From: VXNF01 sp965116465
GTDB lineage: Bacteria; Actinomycetota; Acidimicrobiia; Acidimicrobiales; CATQHL01
Assembly (NCBI GenBank): GCA_965116465.1
Contig: OZ220687.1
Location: 1,178,001 to 1,242,000 of the forward strand
Length of the DNA stretch: 64,000 bases
Direction: 5' to 3'
Below, in pieces: positions 6,763 to 15,108 of the stretch (position 1 is the stretch's first letter; each line of letters opens with the position of its first letter). Made by a program: the position numbers and the translations under genes. The notes under the pieces were generated by a model that was given only the letters and a program-made list of their open reading frames with translations, searched no databases and was not told the origin of the DNA.

Positions 6763-9243
6763 ATGAGCCCGCAACACACCCTGCGGCCGGCGGCCGGCGC
6801 GCCGTTCGCCGGCGAGATCATCGACACGCCCATGGTCGAGGAGGTGTCGGAGTCGTTCCTGGCCTACTCGCTGTCGGTGATCACGTCCCGGGCGATTCCC
6901 GACGTGCGCGACGGCCTCAAGCCCGTGCAGCGCCGGATCCTCTACTCGATGCTCCGTATGGGGCTGCGGCCCGACTCACCGCACCGCAAATGCGCCCGGG
7001 TGGTCGGCGACACGATGGGCAACTACCACCCCCACGGCGACGCCGCCATCTACGACGCCCTGGTGCGCATGGGCCAGGACTTCAGCCGGGCCGTGCCGCT
7101 GGTGGACCCGCAGGGCAACTTCGGCACCCTCGACGACCCCCCGGCGGCCGCCCGCTACACCGAGTGCCGGCTGGCGGCGGCGGCCATCGAGATGCTCGAC
7201 GAGCTGGACGAGGACACGGTGGACTTCCGCGCCAGCTACGACGGCGAGGCCTCCGAGCCGGTGTGCCTGCCGGGGCGGCTGCCGAACCTGCTGGTCAACG
7301 GCACCAGCGGGATCGCCGTGGGCATGGCCACGAACATGGCGCCGCACAACCTGCGCGAGGTCTACGAGGCGGTGCGCCTGCAGATGGCCGACCCCGAGAT
7401 CCCCACCGAGGACCTGCTGGCGGTGCTCGGTGGGCCGGACTTCCCTTCCGGCGGGGTGGTGCTGGACGACGGGATGGCCGAGATCTACGCCCGGGGACGG
7501 GGAACGATCCGGGTGCGGGCCCGGGCCGAGATCATCGAGGTGGGTCCCCGCCGGCAGGCCATCCGCATCCTGGAGCTGCCGTGGCTGGTCGGCCCCGAGA
7601 AGGTCGTCGGGCGCATCAAGGAGGTCGTGTCCTCGGGCCGGCTCGACGGGGTGGAGGACATCAAGAACCTCTCGGACCGCCACATCGGGCTGTGCATCCA
7701 GGTGGACTGCCGGCCCGGGACCGACGCCGCCGCCGTGCTGGCGAAGCTCTGGCGCCTGGCCCCCCTGGAGGAGACGTTCGCCGTCAACAACGTGGTGCTG
7801 GCCGGCGGGGTGCCGGTGACGTGCTCGCTGAAGGACCTGCTGGGGCACTACATCGACCATCGACTCGACGTGGTGGTGCGGCGCACGCGCTTCCGGGCGG
7901 CGGCCGCCGAGGAGCGGCTGCACGTCCTCGAGGGTCTGATGGTCGCCCTGGACAACATCGAGCGGGCGGTGGCCATCATCCGCGGCAGCGCCACCGCCGA
8001 GGCGGCGCGGGAGGCGCTGTGTGCGGAGTTGTCCCTCAGCGAACCGCAGGCCGAGGCGGTGCTGGCCATGCGGCTGCGACGCCTCGCGGCCCTGGAGCGG
8101 GACCGCATCATCGCCGAGGGCGACCGCCTCGTGGCCGACCTGGCCGAGTACCGGGAGCTGCTGGGGTCCGAGGCGAAGCGGCGGGAGCTGGTGCTGGCGG
8201 AACTGGGCGAGCTGGCCGAGCGCTACGGCCGCCCCCGCCGCAGCCGGATCATCCGGGCCGCCGAGGCGGACGCCGCCACCGCGGGCACCGCAGCCTCGCC
8301 AGGATCGGCAGGCTCGGGTTCCGGCGCCGCCGCCGAGGCGTGGCTGGTGACGCTGTCGAGCACCGGGCTGGTGGGCCGATCATCCGTGAGCGCCTCGCGG
8401 CGCCGCACCCTGGGCCGCCACGACCTGGTGCGCGCCTCGGCGCTGGTGGACGCCGGGGGCGTCGTGTGGGCGTTGACCAGCGAAGGGCGCGCCGTGCCCC
8501 TCACCGCCGGCGCCGTGCCCGAGGTGGCGGGCCGCAGCCGCGGCGGCCCCGGCGGCGAGGTGTTCGACCTGACCGGCGACGAGCGGATCCGCGGCCTCGT
8601 GCCGGCGCCGGCGCGTGGCGGTGCCGCCGCAGCGGACGGCGACGACGGCTCGGGCGACATCGTGCTGGTGACCCGCAGCGGCGGCGCCAAGCGTCTGGCC
8701 GTCGAGGAGCTGGTCGTCGGCGCCTCGGTCCCCGCCGCCCGGGCCGTCCTGGCTCTCAGCGACGGCGACGAGGTGGTGTCGGCCTTCGGCTGCCCGCCGG
8801 GCGCCGACATCGTGCTGATATCCACCGACGGCTCGCTGCTGCGCACCTCCTCGGAAGGGCTGCCGCGCCGGCGCGCCGCTGCCGGCGGCACCAGCGGGAT
8901 GAAGCTCCGGCCGGGCGCCTCGGTGCTGGGGGCGGGGGCACTGTTCGGCGAGGCCTACGTCATCGTGGTGACCACCTCGGGGGCCGCCAAGGCCACGCCG
9001 GCCGGCGACTTCGGTGCCGCGGGGCGGGGTGGCATGGGGTTGCGCATCTGCTCGCTGCGCGACGGCGAGACGCTGCGGGACGCCTACGTGGGGCCGCTCG
9101 TGGACGTCTTCGTGCTCACCGGCGAGAGGCCCGGCGCCCCCGACGCCGAGCCGGTTCCGTTCCCGCTGCCGCCGACGCGGCGGGGGCTGGTCGCCCGCGC
9201 GGGCCCCAAGCCGATCCTGGCGGCCGGTCAGAGGCGGTGGTGA
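6763..9243 (+). CDS. parC: DNA topoisomerase IV subunit A / gyrase A-like protein
   Basis: An 826-residue type IIA topoisomerase DNA-cleavage subunit. The N-terminus has the conserved SRAIPDVRDGLKPVQRRIL; the quinolone-determining region is GNYHPHGDAAIYDALVRM (86-103), with Ala where E. coli GyrA has Ser83; the active-site tyrosine is Y132 in AARYTEC. The coiled-coil region follows, then a C-terminal beta-pinwheel-like part after a low-complexity Ala/Gly/Ser linker near 505-530. I see no canonical GyrA box (QRRGGKG), which favours a topoisomerase IV-like role. ATG at 6763 follows a purine-rich GAGAGA. The stop overlaps the next gene's possible GTG start, so the subunits form an operon in the order A then B. 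Confidence 0.9.
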   Translation: MSPQHTLRPAAGAPFAGEIIDTPMVEEVSESFLAYSLSVITSRAIPDVRDGLKPVQRRILYSMLRMGLRPDSPHRKCARVVGDTMGNYHPHGDAAIYDALVRMGQDFSRAVPLVDPQGNFGTLDDPPAAARYTECRLAAAAIEMLDELDEDTVDFRASYDGEASEPVCLPGRLPNLLVNGTSGIAVGMATNMAPHNLREVYEAVRLQMADPEIPTEDLLAVLGGPDFPSGGVVLDDGMAEIYARGRGTIRVRARAEIIEVGPRRQAIRILELPWLVGPEKVVGRIKEVVSSGRLDGVEDIKNLSDRHIGLCIQVDCRPGTDAAAVLAKLWRLAPLEETFAVNNVVLAGGVPVTCSLKDLLGHYIDHRLDVVVRRTRFRAAAAEERLHVLEGLMVALDNIERAVAIIRGSATAEAAREALCAELSLSEPQAEAVLAMRLRRLAALERDRIIAEGDRLVADLAEYRELLGSEAKRRELVLAELGELAERYGRPRRSRIIRAAEADAATAGTAASPGSAGSGSGAAAEAWLVTLSSTGLVGRSSVSASRRRTLGRHDLVRASALVDAGGVVWALTSEGRAVPLTAGAVPEVAGRSRGGPGGEVFDLTGDERIRGLVPAPARGGAAAADGDDGSGDIVLVTRSGGAKRLAVEELVVGASVPAARAVLALSDGDEVVSAFGCPPGADIVLISTDGSLLRTSSEGLPRRRAAAGGTSGMKLRPGASVLGAGALFGEAYVIVVTTSGAAKATPAGDFGAAGRGGMGLRICSLRDGETLRDAYVGPLVDVFVLTGERPGAPDAEPVPFPLPPTRRGLVARAGPKPILAAGQRRW

Positions 9244-9245
9244 GA

Positions 9246-11459
9246 ATGGCGGCGCGCCCGGACACTCCGACCTTGTTCGACCCTGTCGTGGGCGGCGACG
9301 AGCGGGGCGCGGCGGAGCCCGAGAACGGCGAGGCGGCACGCGGCGGCAACGAGACGGCGGCGACGAGGAAACCCCCCGCCGGGGAGCCCTCGCAGTCCGG
9401 CCCGGACCGGGAGGCGGACTCCCAGCCGGACGCCGGGCACTACGAGGCCGACTCCATCCAGACCCTGGAGGGCCTGGAGGCGGTCCGCAAGCGGCCCGGC
9501 ATGTACATCGGGGGCACCGGCAGCGACGGGCTCATGCACCTGGTGTGGGAACTGATCGACAACGGCGTCGACGAGGCGGCCGCCGGACACGCCCGCCGCA
9601 TCGACGTGACCTTCGGCGGCGACGGCTCGGTCACCGTGCGCGACGACGGCCGCGGCATCCCCGTGGGACACCCGCCGGGCAGGGACGTCTCGGCGGTGGA
9701 GGTGGTGTTCTCGGAGCTGCACGCGGGCGGCAAGTTCGGCAGCGGCACCAACGGATCGGCCTACGGCGCCAGCGGCGGGCTGCACGGGGTGGGCGCCTCG
9801 GTGGTCAACGCCCTGTCGGAGCGGATGCGCGTGGAGGTGGGGCGGGACGGCCACGTCTGGCGGATGGACTTCAGCGAGCGGCTCGCCGGCCGGCGCGACG
9901 GCGACGGATTCACGCCCAGCCACGACCTGCAGCGGCTGAAGCCCACGCGGCGCACCTTCACGCACGTGCGCTTCTGGCCCGACTGGGAGCTCTTCGATGA
10001 GGAGGCCTCCTTCGACTTCGCCGCCACCTGCGAGCGGGTGCGACTCATGTGCCACCTGGTGCCCGGCCTGCGGGCCACGGTCAGCGACCGCCGCCGGGGC
10101 GCCACCGGCGAGCCCTTCGACTTCCGCTCCGAGAAGGGGCTGGGAGGGCTGGTCGCCGAGCTCGCCGCCGCGGCCGGAGGCGGCGCCGTCACCCGGATCA
10201 TCGACGTCTCCGGCGGGGGCGGCTTCGAGGAGAAGGTGCCGGTGGACGGCAGGCTCACCACCGTCGAGCGGGAGTGCTCGGTATCGGCTGCACTGCAGTG
10301 GATCGACGGCTACCGCAGCAACGTCGTCAGCTTCGTGAACACCATCCCGACGCCCGCCGGCGGGACGCACCTGGCCGGCTTCGAGCGGGCGCTGACCCGG
10401 GCGGTGAACGACGTGCTGCTGGACGGCTCCAAGAAGCTGGCCCGCTCCGGTGAGCGCGCCGGCCGCGAGGAGGTGCAGGAGGGGCTGGTGGCCGCCCTGC
10501 AGGTGGTGCTGCCCGAACCGCAGTTCCGGGGCCAGACCAAGCAGGAGCTGGGCACCCCGGCGGTGCAGTCCATCGTCTACGAGGCCGTCAAGTCGGCACT
10601 GACGGAGTGGTTCGCAAGCGAGGGGCCGCGCAGCAACGTCACCGCCCTGCGTACCAAGATCAGCGACGCCGTGGAGGCCAGGGCGGCGTCCCGGCAGCTG
10701 CAGGCCGACCGCCGCAAGGCCTCGTCGCTGGGCTCGGCGGGCCTGCCGGACAAGCTGGCGGACTGCCGGGTGCACGGCCCCGACAGCGAGCTGGTCATCG
10801 TGGAGGGCGAGTCCGCCGCCGGTCCGGCCAAGGCGGGCCGCAACGCCCACAACGTGGCCATCCTGCCGCTGCGGGGCAAGCTGGTGAACGCCGCCAAGGC
10901 CTCGCTGCGCCAGGTCCTCGAGAACGCCGAGGCGCAGGCGCTGTTCCGCTCGGTGGGGGCCGGCGTGGGGGCCGACTTCGACCCGGCGGCCGCCCGCTAC
11001 GGGCGCATCGTGATCCTGTGCGACGCCGACGTGGACGGCAGCCACATCCGCTGCCTGCTGCTGACGCTGATCCACGCCTACATGCGCCCGCTGCTGGCCC
11101 AGGGCCGGGTGTTCGCGGCCCAGCCGCCGCTGTACACCACCCGGGTCGGCAAGGAGACCCACCGGGCCTTCAGCGACGCCGAGCGCGACGCCATCGGGGC
11201 GCGCCTGGCCAAGGGGCGCCGCGGCGGCGTCGAGGCGATCCGCTGGCAGCGCTTCAAGGGGCTCGGGGAGATGAACACCGACGAGTTGGCGCACTGCGCC
11301 CTGGATCCCGCCACGCGCACGCTGCGGCGCATCACCGTGGCCGACGCCGCCGAGGCCCGCAAGCTCCTCGAGGTGCTGATGGGCTCCGACGTGGCCCAGC
11401 GCCGCGAGTACATCGGCCGCCACAGCAGCCTCGTGGACCCCGCCACGCTGGACATCTGA
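9246..11459 (+). CDS. parE: DNA topoisomerase IV subunit B / gyrase B-like protein
   Basis: A 737-residue ATPase subunit. It begins with an unusual ~65-residue Glu/Gly/Pro-rich extension before EADSIQTLEGLEAVRKRPGM. GHKL ATPase motifs are present: ELIDNGVDEA (usual DNSVDEA), DDGRGIPVG and SGGLHGVGASVVNALS. The TOPRIM domain has VEGESAAGPAKAGRN (the usual EGDSAGG reads EGESAAG), LCDADVDGSHIR, and the C-terminus has QRFKGLGEMN. A GTG at 9240 overlapping the upstream TGA is an alternative start adding V-R. The partner gene lies immediately upstream, so the product should act with it to decatenate or relax DNA. Several invariant positions are conservatively changed but the ATPase and metal-binding sites look intact. 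Confidence 0.9.
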   Translation: MAARPDTPTLFDPVVGGDERGAAEPENGEAARGGNETAATRKPPAGEPSQSGPDREADSQPDAGHYEADSIQTLEGLEAVRKRPGMYIGGTGSDGLMHLVWELIDNGVDEAAAGHARRIDVTFGGDGSVTVRDDGRGIPVGHPPGRDVSAVEVVFSELHAGGKFGSGTNGSAYGASGGLHGVGASVVNALSERMRVEVGRDGHVWRMDFSERLAGRRDGDGFTPSHDLQRLKPTRRTFTHVRFWPDWELFDEEASFDFAATCERVRLMCHLVPGLRATVSDRRRGATGEPFDFRSEKGLGGLVAELAAAAGGGAVTRIIDVSGGGGFEEKVPVDGRLTTVERECSVSAALQWIDGYRSNVVSFVNTIPTPAGGTHLAGFERALTRAVNDVLLDGSKKLARSGERAGREEVQEGLVAALQVVLPEPQFRGQTKQELGTPAVQSIVYEAVKSALTEWFASEGPRSNVTALRTKISDAVEARAASRQLQADRRKASSLGSAGLPDKLADCRVHGPDSELVIVEGESAAGPAKAGRNAHNVAILPLRGKLVNAAKASLRQVLENAEAQALFRSVGAGVGADFDPAAARYGRIVILCDADVDGSHIRCLLLTLIHAYMRPLLAQGRVFAAQPPLYTTRVGKETHRAFSDAERDAIGARLAKGRRGGVEAIRWQRFKGLGEMNTDELAHCALDPATRTLRRITVADAAEARKLLEVLMGSDVAQRREYIGRHSSLVDPATLDI

Positions 11460-11538
11460 GCCCCCACACCGCCAGGCATCAGCACTCCAATCCGTCATTC
11501 CGGTCCCCCAACCCGACACCCCGGCCCCCCAATCGGTC

Positions 11539-11558
11539 ATTCCGGCGGAGGCCGGAAT
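11539..11558. terminator. Hairpin after the topoisomerase operon (terminator or REP-like repeat)
   Basis: A perfect 8-bp stem ATTCCGGC / GCCGGAAT around a GGAG loop, in the 157-bp gap between the topoisomerase B gene and the helicase gene. It is embedded in TCATTCCGGC...GCCGGAATCCAGG, a form common as dispersed intergenic palindromes in bacterial genomes. No T-tract follows, so it may be a REP-type element rather than a classical terminator. A related GTCATTCCGG stretch lies just upstream near 11494. Confidence 0.5.
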
Positions 11559-11616
11559 CCAGGAACTCCCGGCTACAGCGTGCGCCCGCCACCGCCGCCA
11601 ATACCCTGCCGATCCA

Positions 11617-14364
11617 ATGACCTTTCCGGGACCGGAAGAACTCGGACGCGGGCTGGTGGTGACCGCGGGCGCCGACCTCGGTGCCGATCTGGCCGCAGCA
11701 CAGGGCTGGGAACGGGTGCGGGTCGACGGATCGCTGCTGGGCGACGGGCGGCTGGATGAGACCGTCGAGCGGCTGCACCGGGCGTGGGCCTGCCGGCAAC
11801 GTGTGGTCGTGGAACTGGACCTGCCGGCCGAGACGCTGGCGCAACTGCGGGAGCCGGAGGTCGTCGAGTGCCCCGTGTACGAGTTGGGCGCCGAGTTCAC
11901 GCTGCTGACCGAGCGGCTGCAGTTCCTGCTGTGGCGGAACAACTACGACGCCCGAAGCGGCGAGCCCGTGTGGTGGTGGGCCAGCAAGGCGGCTCGCATC
12001 GGCGCAAGCATCGGCGGGCGGGCCGACGTGGTACTGCGCGACGGAACCGAGGCGTGGGTGGACGCCGGGCCTCGCCGGCCTCTGGGCCTACTGGGCGAGC
12101 CGGGCCAACCGGGCCTGCCGGCAGTGCACGCCGAGTCGGTGGAGTTGGGCCGGCTGGCTCTCCAGCCCCCGCCAAGGGGCGCCAGCGGTGACGGAACGAT
12201 GCTGGCTCCCGACCAGCAGACCGCCGTGGAGCACCCACGGGGGCCGGTGCGCGTGGTGGCCCCGGCGGGCTCCGGGAAGACCCGCACGCTGAACGCCCGG
12301 CTGCTGCACCTCGTGGACGACCGAGGGGTCGAGCCGTCGCTGGTCACCGCCGTGGCCTACAACAACCGGGCGGCGGCAGAGATGCGGGATCGCTTGCAGC
12401 GCCCCGACCTGCAGATCCGCACGATCCACTCCCTGGGGTGGCGCATCGTGCGGGACGTTCGGCCCGACGTGACGCTGCTGGGCGAGCGGGAGGTGCGGGG
12501 GCGCCTGCAGCGGCTCCTGCCGCACACCCGGCGGGCCGGCAAGGACGTCTTCGGTCCGTACATCGAGGCGCTGGCCGACGTGCGCATCGCCCTGCGGCAC
12601 CCCGACAACGTGGAGACCGAGCGCAACGACGTGCCCGGCTTCGCCGGCATCTTCGAGGCCTATCGGGCGGGGTTGGCCGAGCGGGACGAGTGCGACTTCG
12701 ACGAGCAGGTCTACGAGGCCATCCGGCTGCTGCTGGCCGAACCCGAGCTGCGGGCCCGCTGGCAGCAGCGCTGCCGGCATCTGCTCGTGGACGAGTTCCA
12801 GGACCTGACGCCTGCGTACCTGCTGCTGCTGCGGCTGCTGGCCTCGCCGGGGTTGAACGTCTTCGGTGTGGGCGACGACGACCAGACCATCTACGGCTAC
12901 GCCGGAGCCGACCCCCGGTTCCTGCTGGAGTACGGCCGTCTATTCCCCGGTGCCGGCGAGGCCGCACTGGAGGTCTCCTACCGCTGCCCACCGGGAGTCG
13001 TGACCGCCGTCGGGCACCTGCTGGTGCACAACCGGCGGCGCCTGCCCAAGAGCGTGCGCGCCGCGTCGACGGAGCACGCCGACCCGGCCGCCACCGATGC
13101 GCCCGGCGCCTTCAGGGTCATGCGGGTTCCCGACGAGGCGATGGCGGCGACGGCCGCCGGGATTGTCACCGGCTGGCGGGACGAGGGTGTGTCGGATGGC
13201 GACATCGTCGTGCTGGGGCGGGTCAACTCGATGCTGCTGCCGGTGCTGGCGGCGCTCGACGAGGCCGGCGTGGGCACTCGTTGCCTGCTCGAGACCTCGT
13301 TGCTGCACCGCAGCCTGGTGCGGGCCGCGCTGGCGTGGATGCGCCTGGCGCTGCGGCCCGACTCAATGAATCCCCGCGACCTCACCGAGGCGGCGCGGCG
13401 GCCCGGCCGGAAGATCAACCAGGTGTCGCGGGATCTCCTGGAAGGCGCCTGGGACCTGTCCCTGGAAGGGCTCGCCGTCCTCGGCGCCCGCCTGAACGAG
13501 CGGCAACAGGAGTCCTGGAACGGCTTCGTGGCCGACATCGAGGCCGGGGCCCGCCTCGTCGCCGGCGGCTGCGACTCGCGCCGGCTCGTGGAGTTCCTGA
13601 TGCAGCAGGTCGGGCTGGGACGGGCCGCCGGCTCGCTGGACTCGGGACGCACCCGGCCCGACCGAGCGACCCACGCCGACGACCTGCTGGCGCTGCGCCG
13701 GGTCGCCGCTGTCTACAGCGACCCCGCAGAGTTCCACCGGCAACTCACCGGCCTGTTGCGGGGCACCTCGGACGAGGGCGACGGCGTCCTCCTCACCAGC
13801 ATCCACCGCGTCAAGGGCCTGGAATGGGACCGCGTGCTGGTGTTCGCCGCCGACGAGACGCTGATGCCCCACCAGTTGGCCGTCGACGTCGAGGAGGAGC
13901 GGCGGGTGCTGCACGTGGCGGTCACCCGGGCGCGCAGCCAGGTCGTCGTGCTGGCCGACGAGAGCCGGCCGTCCCGTTTCCTCGACGAACTGGAGGGTCG
14001 CCCCCCGAAGCCGCAGACGCCGGAGCCCCGCCCCGAGCGCACAACGCTGCTCGACGCGATCAGAGGCCCCAAGCGCCCCCGGGCCGCCAAGTCCCGAACC
14101 CCGGCGGACGACGAGCCCTACGACGAGGCACTGTTCGAGACGCTCCGCGGCTGGCGGCTCGAGGAATCCCGACGCCGCAAGGTTCCCGCATACGTCGTGT
14201 TCGACGATCGAACGCTCAAGAGCATCGCCCGCCGGAAGCCCACGACGGATTTCGACCTGTCCGCGGTGTCCGGCGTCGGCCCCAAGAAGATGGCCGACTA
14301 CGCCGAAGCGGTCGTAGCGATGGTCCGCGCGCACGGTGCAAGTGAAGGGCGGACCGTGGACTGA
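11617..14364 (+). CDS. UvrD/Rep-like superfamily 1 DNA helicase with HRDC-like C-terminus
   Basis: A 915-residue SF1A helicase. Walker A APAGSGKTRTLNARLLHL lies near 215-232, motif Ia as VTAVAYNNRAAAEM, motif II LLVDEFQDL near 390, motif III VGDDDQTIYGYAGADP, motif IV EVSYRCP, and the C-terminal motifs LLTSIHRVKGLEWD and LHVAVTRARS. The last ~60 residues (VPAYVVFDDRTLKSIA ... GVGPKKMADY) form an HRDC-like nucleic-acid-binding domain, a known arrangement in actinobacterial UvrD2. The first ~200 residues are not a standard helicase region and may be a separate domain. Expected role is ATP-driven DNA unwinding in repair. It stands alone between the topoisomerase operon and a flavin reductase gene. 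Confidence 0.9.
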   Translation: MTFPGPEELGRGLVVTAGADLGADLAAAQGWERVRVDGSLLGDGRLDETVERLHRAWACRQRVVVELDLPAETLAQLREPEVVECPVYELGAEFTLLTERLQFLLWRNNYDARSGEPVWWWASKAARIGASIGGRADVVLRDGTEAWVDAGPRRPLGLLGEPGQPGLPAVHAESVELGRLALQPPPRGASGDGTMLAPDQQTAVEHPRGPVRVVAPAGSGKTRTLNARLLHLVDDRGVEPSLVTAVAYNNRAAAEMRDRLQRPDLQIRTIHSLGWRIVRDVRPDVTLLGEREVRGRLQRLLPHTRRAGKDVFGPYIEALADVRIALRHPDNVETERNDVPGFAGIFEAYRAGLAERDECDFDEQVYEAIRLLLAEPELRARWQQRCRHLLVDEFQDLTPAYLLLLRLLASPGLNVFGVGDDDQTIYGYAGADPRFLLEYGRLFPGAGEAALEVSYRCPPGVVTAVGHLLVHNRRRLPKSVRAASTEHADPAATDAPGAFRVMRVPDEAMAATAAGIVTGWRDEGVSDGDIVVLGRVNSMLLPVLAALDEAGVGTRCLLETSLLHRSLVRAALAWMRLALRPDSMNPRDLTEAARRPGRKINQVSRDLLEGAWDLSLEGLAVLGARLNERQQESWNGFVADIEAGARLVAGGCDSRRLVEFLMQQVGLGRAAGSLDSGRTRPDRATHADDLLALRRVAAVYSDPAEFHRQLTGLLRGTSDEGDGVLLTSIHRVKGLEWDRVLVFAADETLMPHQLAVDVEEERRVLHVAVTRARSQVVVLADESRPSRFLDELEGRPPKPQTPEPRPERTTLLDAIRGPKRPRAAKSRTPADDEPYDEALFETLRGWRLEESRRRKVPAYVVFDDRTLKSIARRKPTTDFDLSAVSGVGPKKMADYAEAVVAMVRAHGASEGRTVD

Positions 14365-14410
14365 GGTAACGAGGGGTGCCGCTCGAGGCGGGCCCGCCTA
14401 GGGTCGGGGT

Positions 14411-14908
14411 ATGGCTCTCAGTGATGAACTCGTGAACAGGCTCACCTGGAAGATCCCGAATGCGCTGGCGCTGATCGGGTCGCGGGCGGGCGACGAACGC
14501 AACGGCATGACGGCGAGCTGGATCAGCCAGCTGTCCATGGAGCCGGTGCTGATCGGCGTGGCGGTCGAGAACACGGCCGTGACGCACCGGCTGATCACCG
14601 ACGGCGGGTCGTTCACCGTGAACCTCTGGGACGCCGAGCAGACCCGGGTGTTCGTGAAGTTCTCCAAGCCCGCCGCCTACGCCGACGGCACGCTGAACGG
14701 GCGGCCCGTGACCGAGGCCACCACCGGGGCGCCGGTCTTCACCGAGGCGATCGCCTGGCTGGACTGCGAGGTGCGCCACTCGCTGGACATGGGCACGCAC
14801 ACGCTGTTCGTGGGCGAGTTGGTGGACGGCGGCATCAACGACGACGACCCACGGGCCGCCGCCATGAGCGACACCCGCATGAAGTACGGCGGCGTCAAGC
14901 GCCACTAG
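14411..14908 (+). CDS. Flavin reductase family protein (FMN-binding split barrel)
   Basis: A 165-residue protein with the flavin-reductase pattern: RNGMTASWISQLSMEPVLIG (FMN-binding strand-loop), VAVENTAVTHRLI, SFTVNLW, and a C-terminal HTLFVGELVDG. These proteins bind FMN in a split-barrel fold and reduce free flavin with NAD(P)H or serve as flavoprotein oxidoreductases. Full length for the family. It is monocistronic, 47 bp after the helicase gene and followed by a 200-bp regulatory gap. The substrate cannot be told from sequence. Confidence 0.8.
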   Translation: MALSDELVNRLTWKIPNALALIGSRAGDERNGMTASWISQLSMEPVLIGVAVENTAVTHRLITDGGSFTVNLWDAEQTRVFVKFSKPAAYADGTLNGRPVTEATTGAPVFTEAIAWLDCEVRHSLDMGTHTLFVGELVDGGINDDDPRAAAMSDTRMKYGGVKRH

Positions 14909-14930
14909 GCCTAGGGAATGCCGCTGTTAT

Positions 14931-14956
14931 TAAGATTTAGAGCTAAACTCTGAATT
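14931..14956. promoter_or_regulatory. Distal operator-like site upstream of the fic gene
   Basis: AT-rich stretch containing AGAGCTAAACTCT at 14939-14951, matching AGAGTTAGACTCT of the fic-proximal palindrome at 11 of 13 positions. Its A/T-rich flanks (TTAAGATTT, GAATTG) also resemble that site. It lies about 170 bp upstream of the fic start and probably binds the same regulator. Confidence 0.45.
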
Positions 14957-15049
14957 GCCATCGATCCGATTAAGGAAACTGAACGCGCCTGTGCGTGCGG
15001 GCCGGGGAGACGCGACGGCGCACAACGGTTGGGAGCGCACGACCGCTGT

Positions 15050-15078
15050 CGTTAAGAGTTAGACTCTAATTCTTAACG
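15050..15078. promoter_or_regulatory. 29-bp near-perfect palindrome upstream of the fic gene
   Basis: CGTTAAGAGTTAGA and TCTAATTCTTAACG are 14-bp inverted arms (13 of 14 match) around a central C. The centre AGAGTTAGACTCT recurs 116 bp upstream. It ends 30 bp before the fic ATG, where an operator or overlapping promoter is expected. I infer autoregulation; no regulator gene is adjacent. Confidence 0.6.
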
Positions 15079-15108
15079 ATTGTCCGGTCGGTGAAGGAAC
15101 TCTGAACG

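Noticed and set aside
6654..11459. A 1601-residue open frame spanning both topoisomerase genes
   Set aside because: The first ~860 codons are an Arg/Gly-rich shadow of the parC-like gene; only the part from ~9246 is protein-like.
9228..11942. A 904-residue minus-strand open frame opposite the parE-like gene
   Set aside because: GC-rich antisense shadow: His/Gln/Gly/Arg-rich, no motifs, fully overlapped by a gene with all GyrB/ParE motifs.
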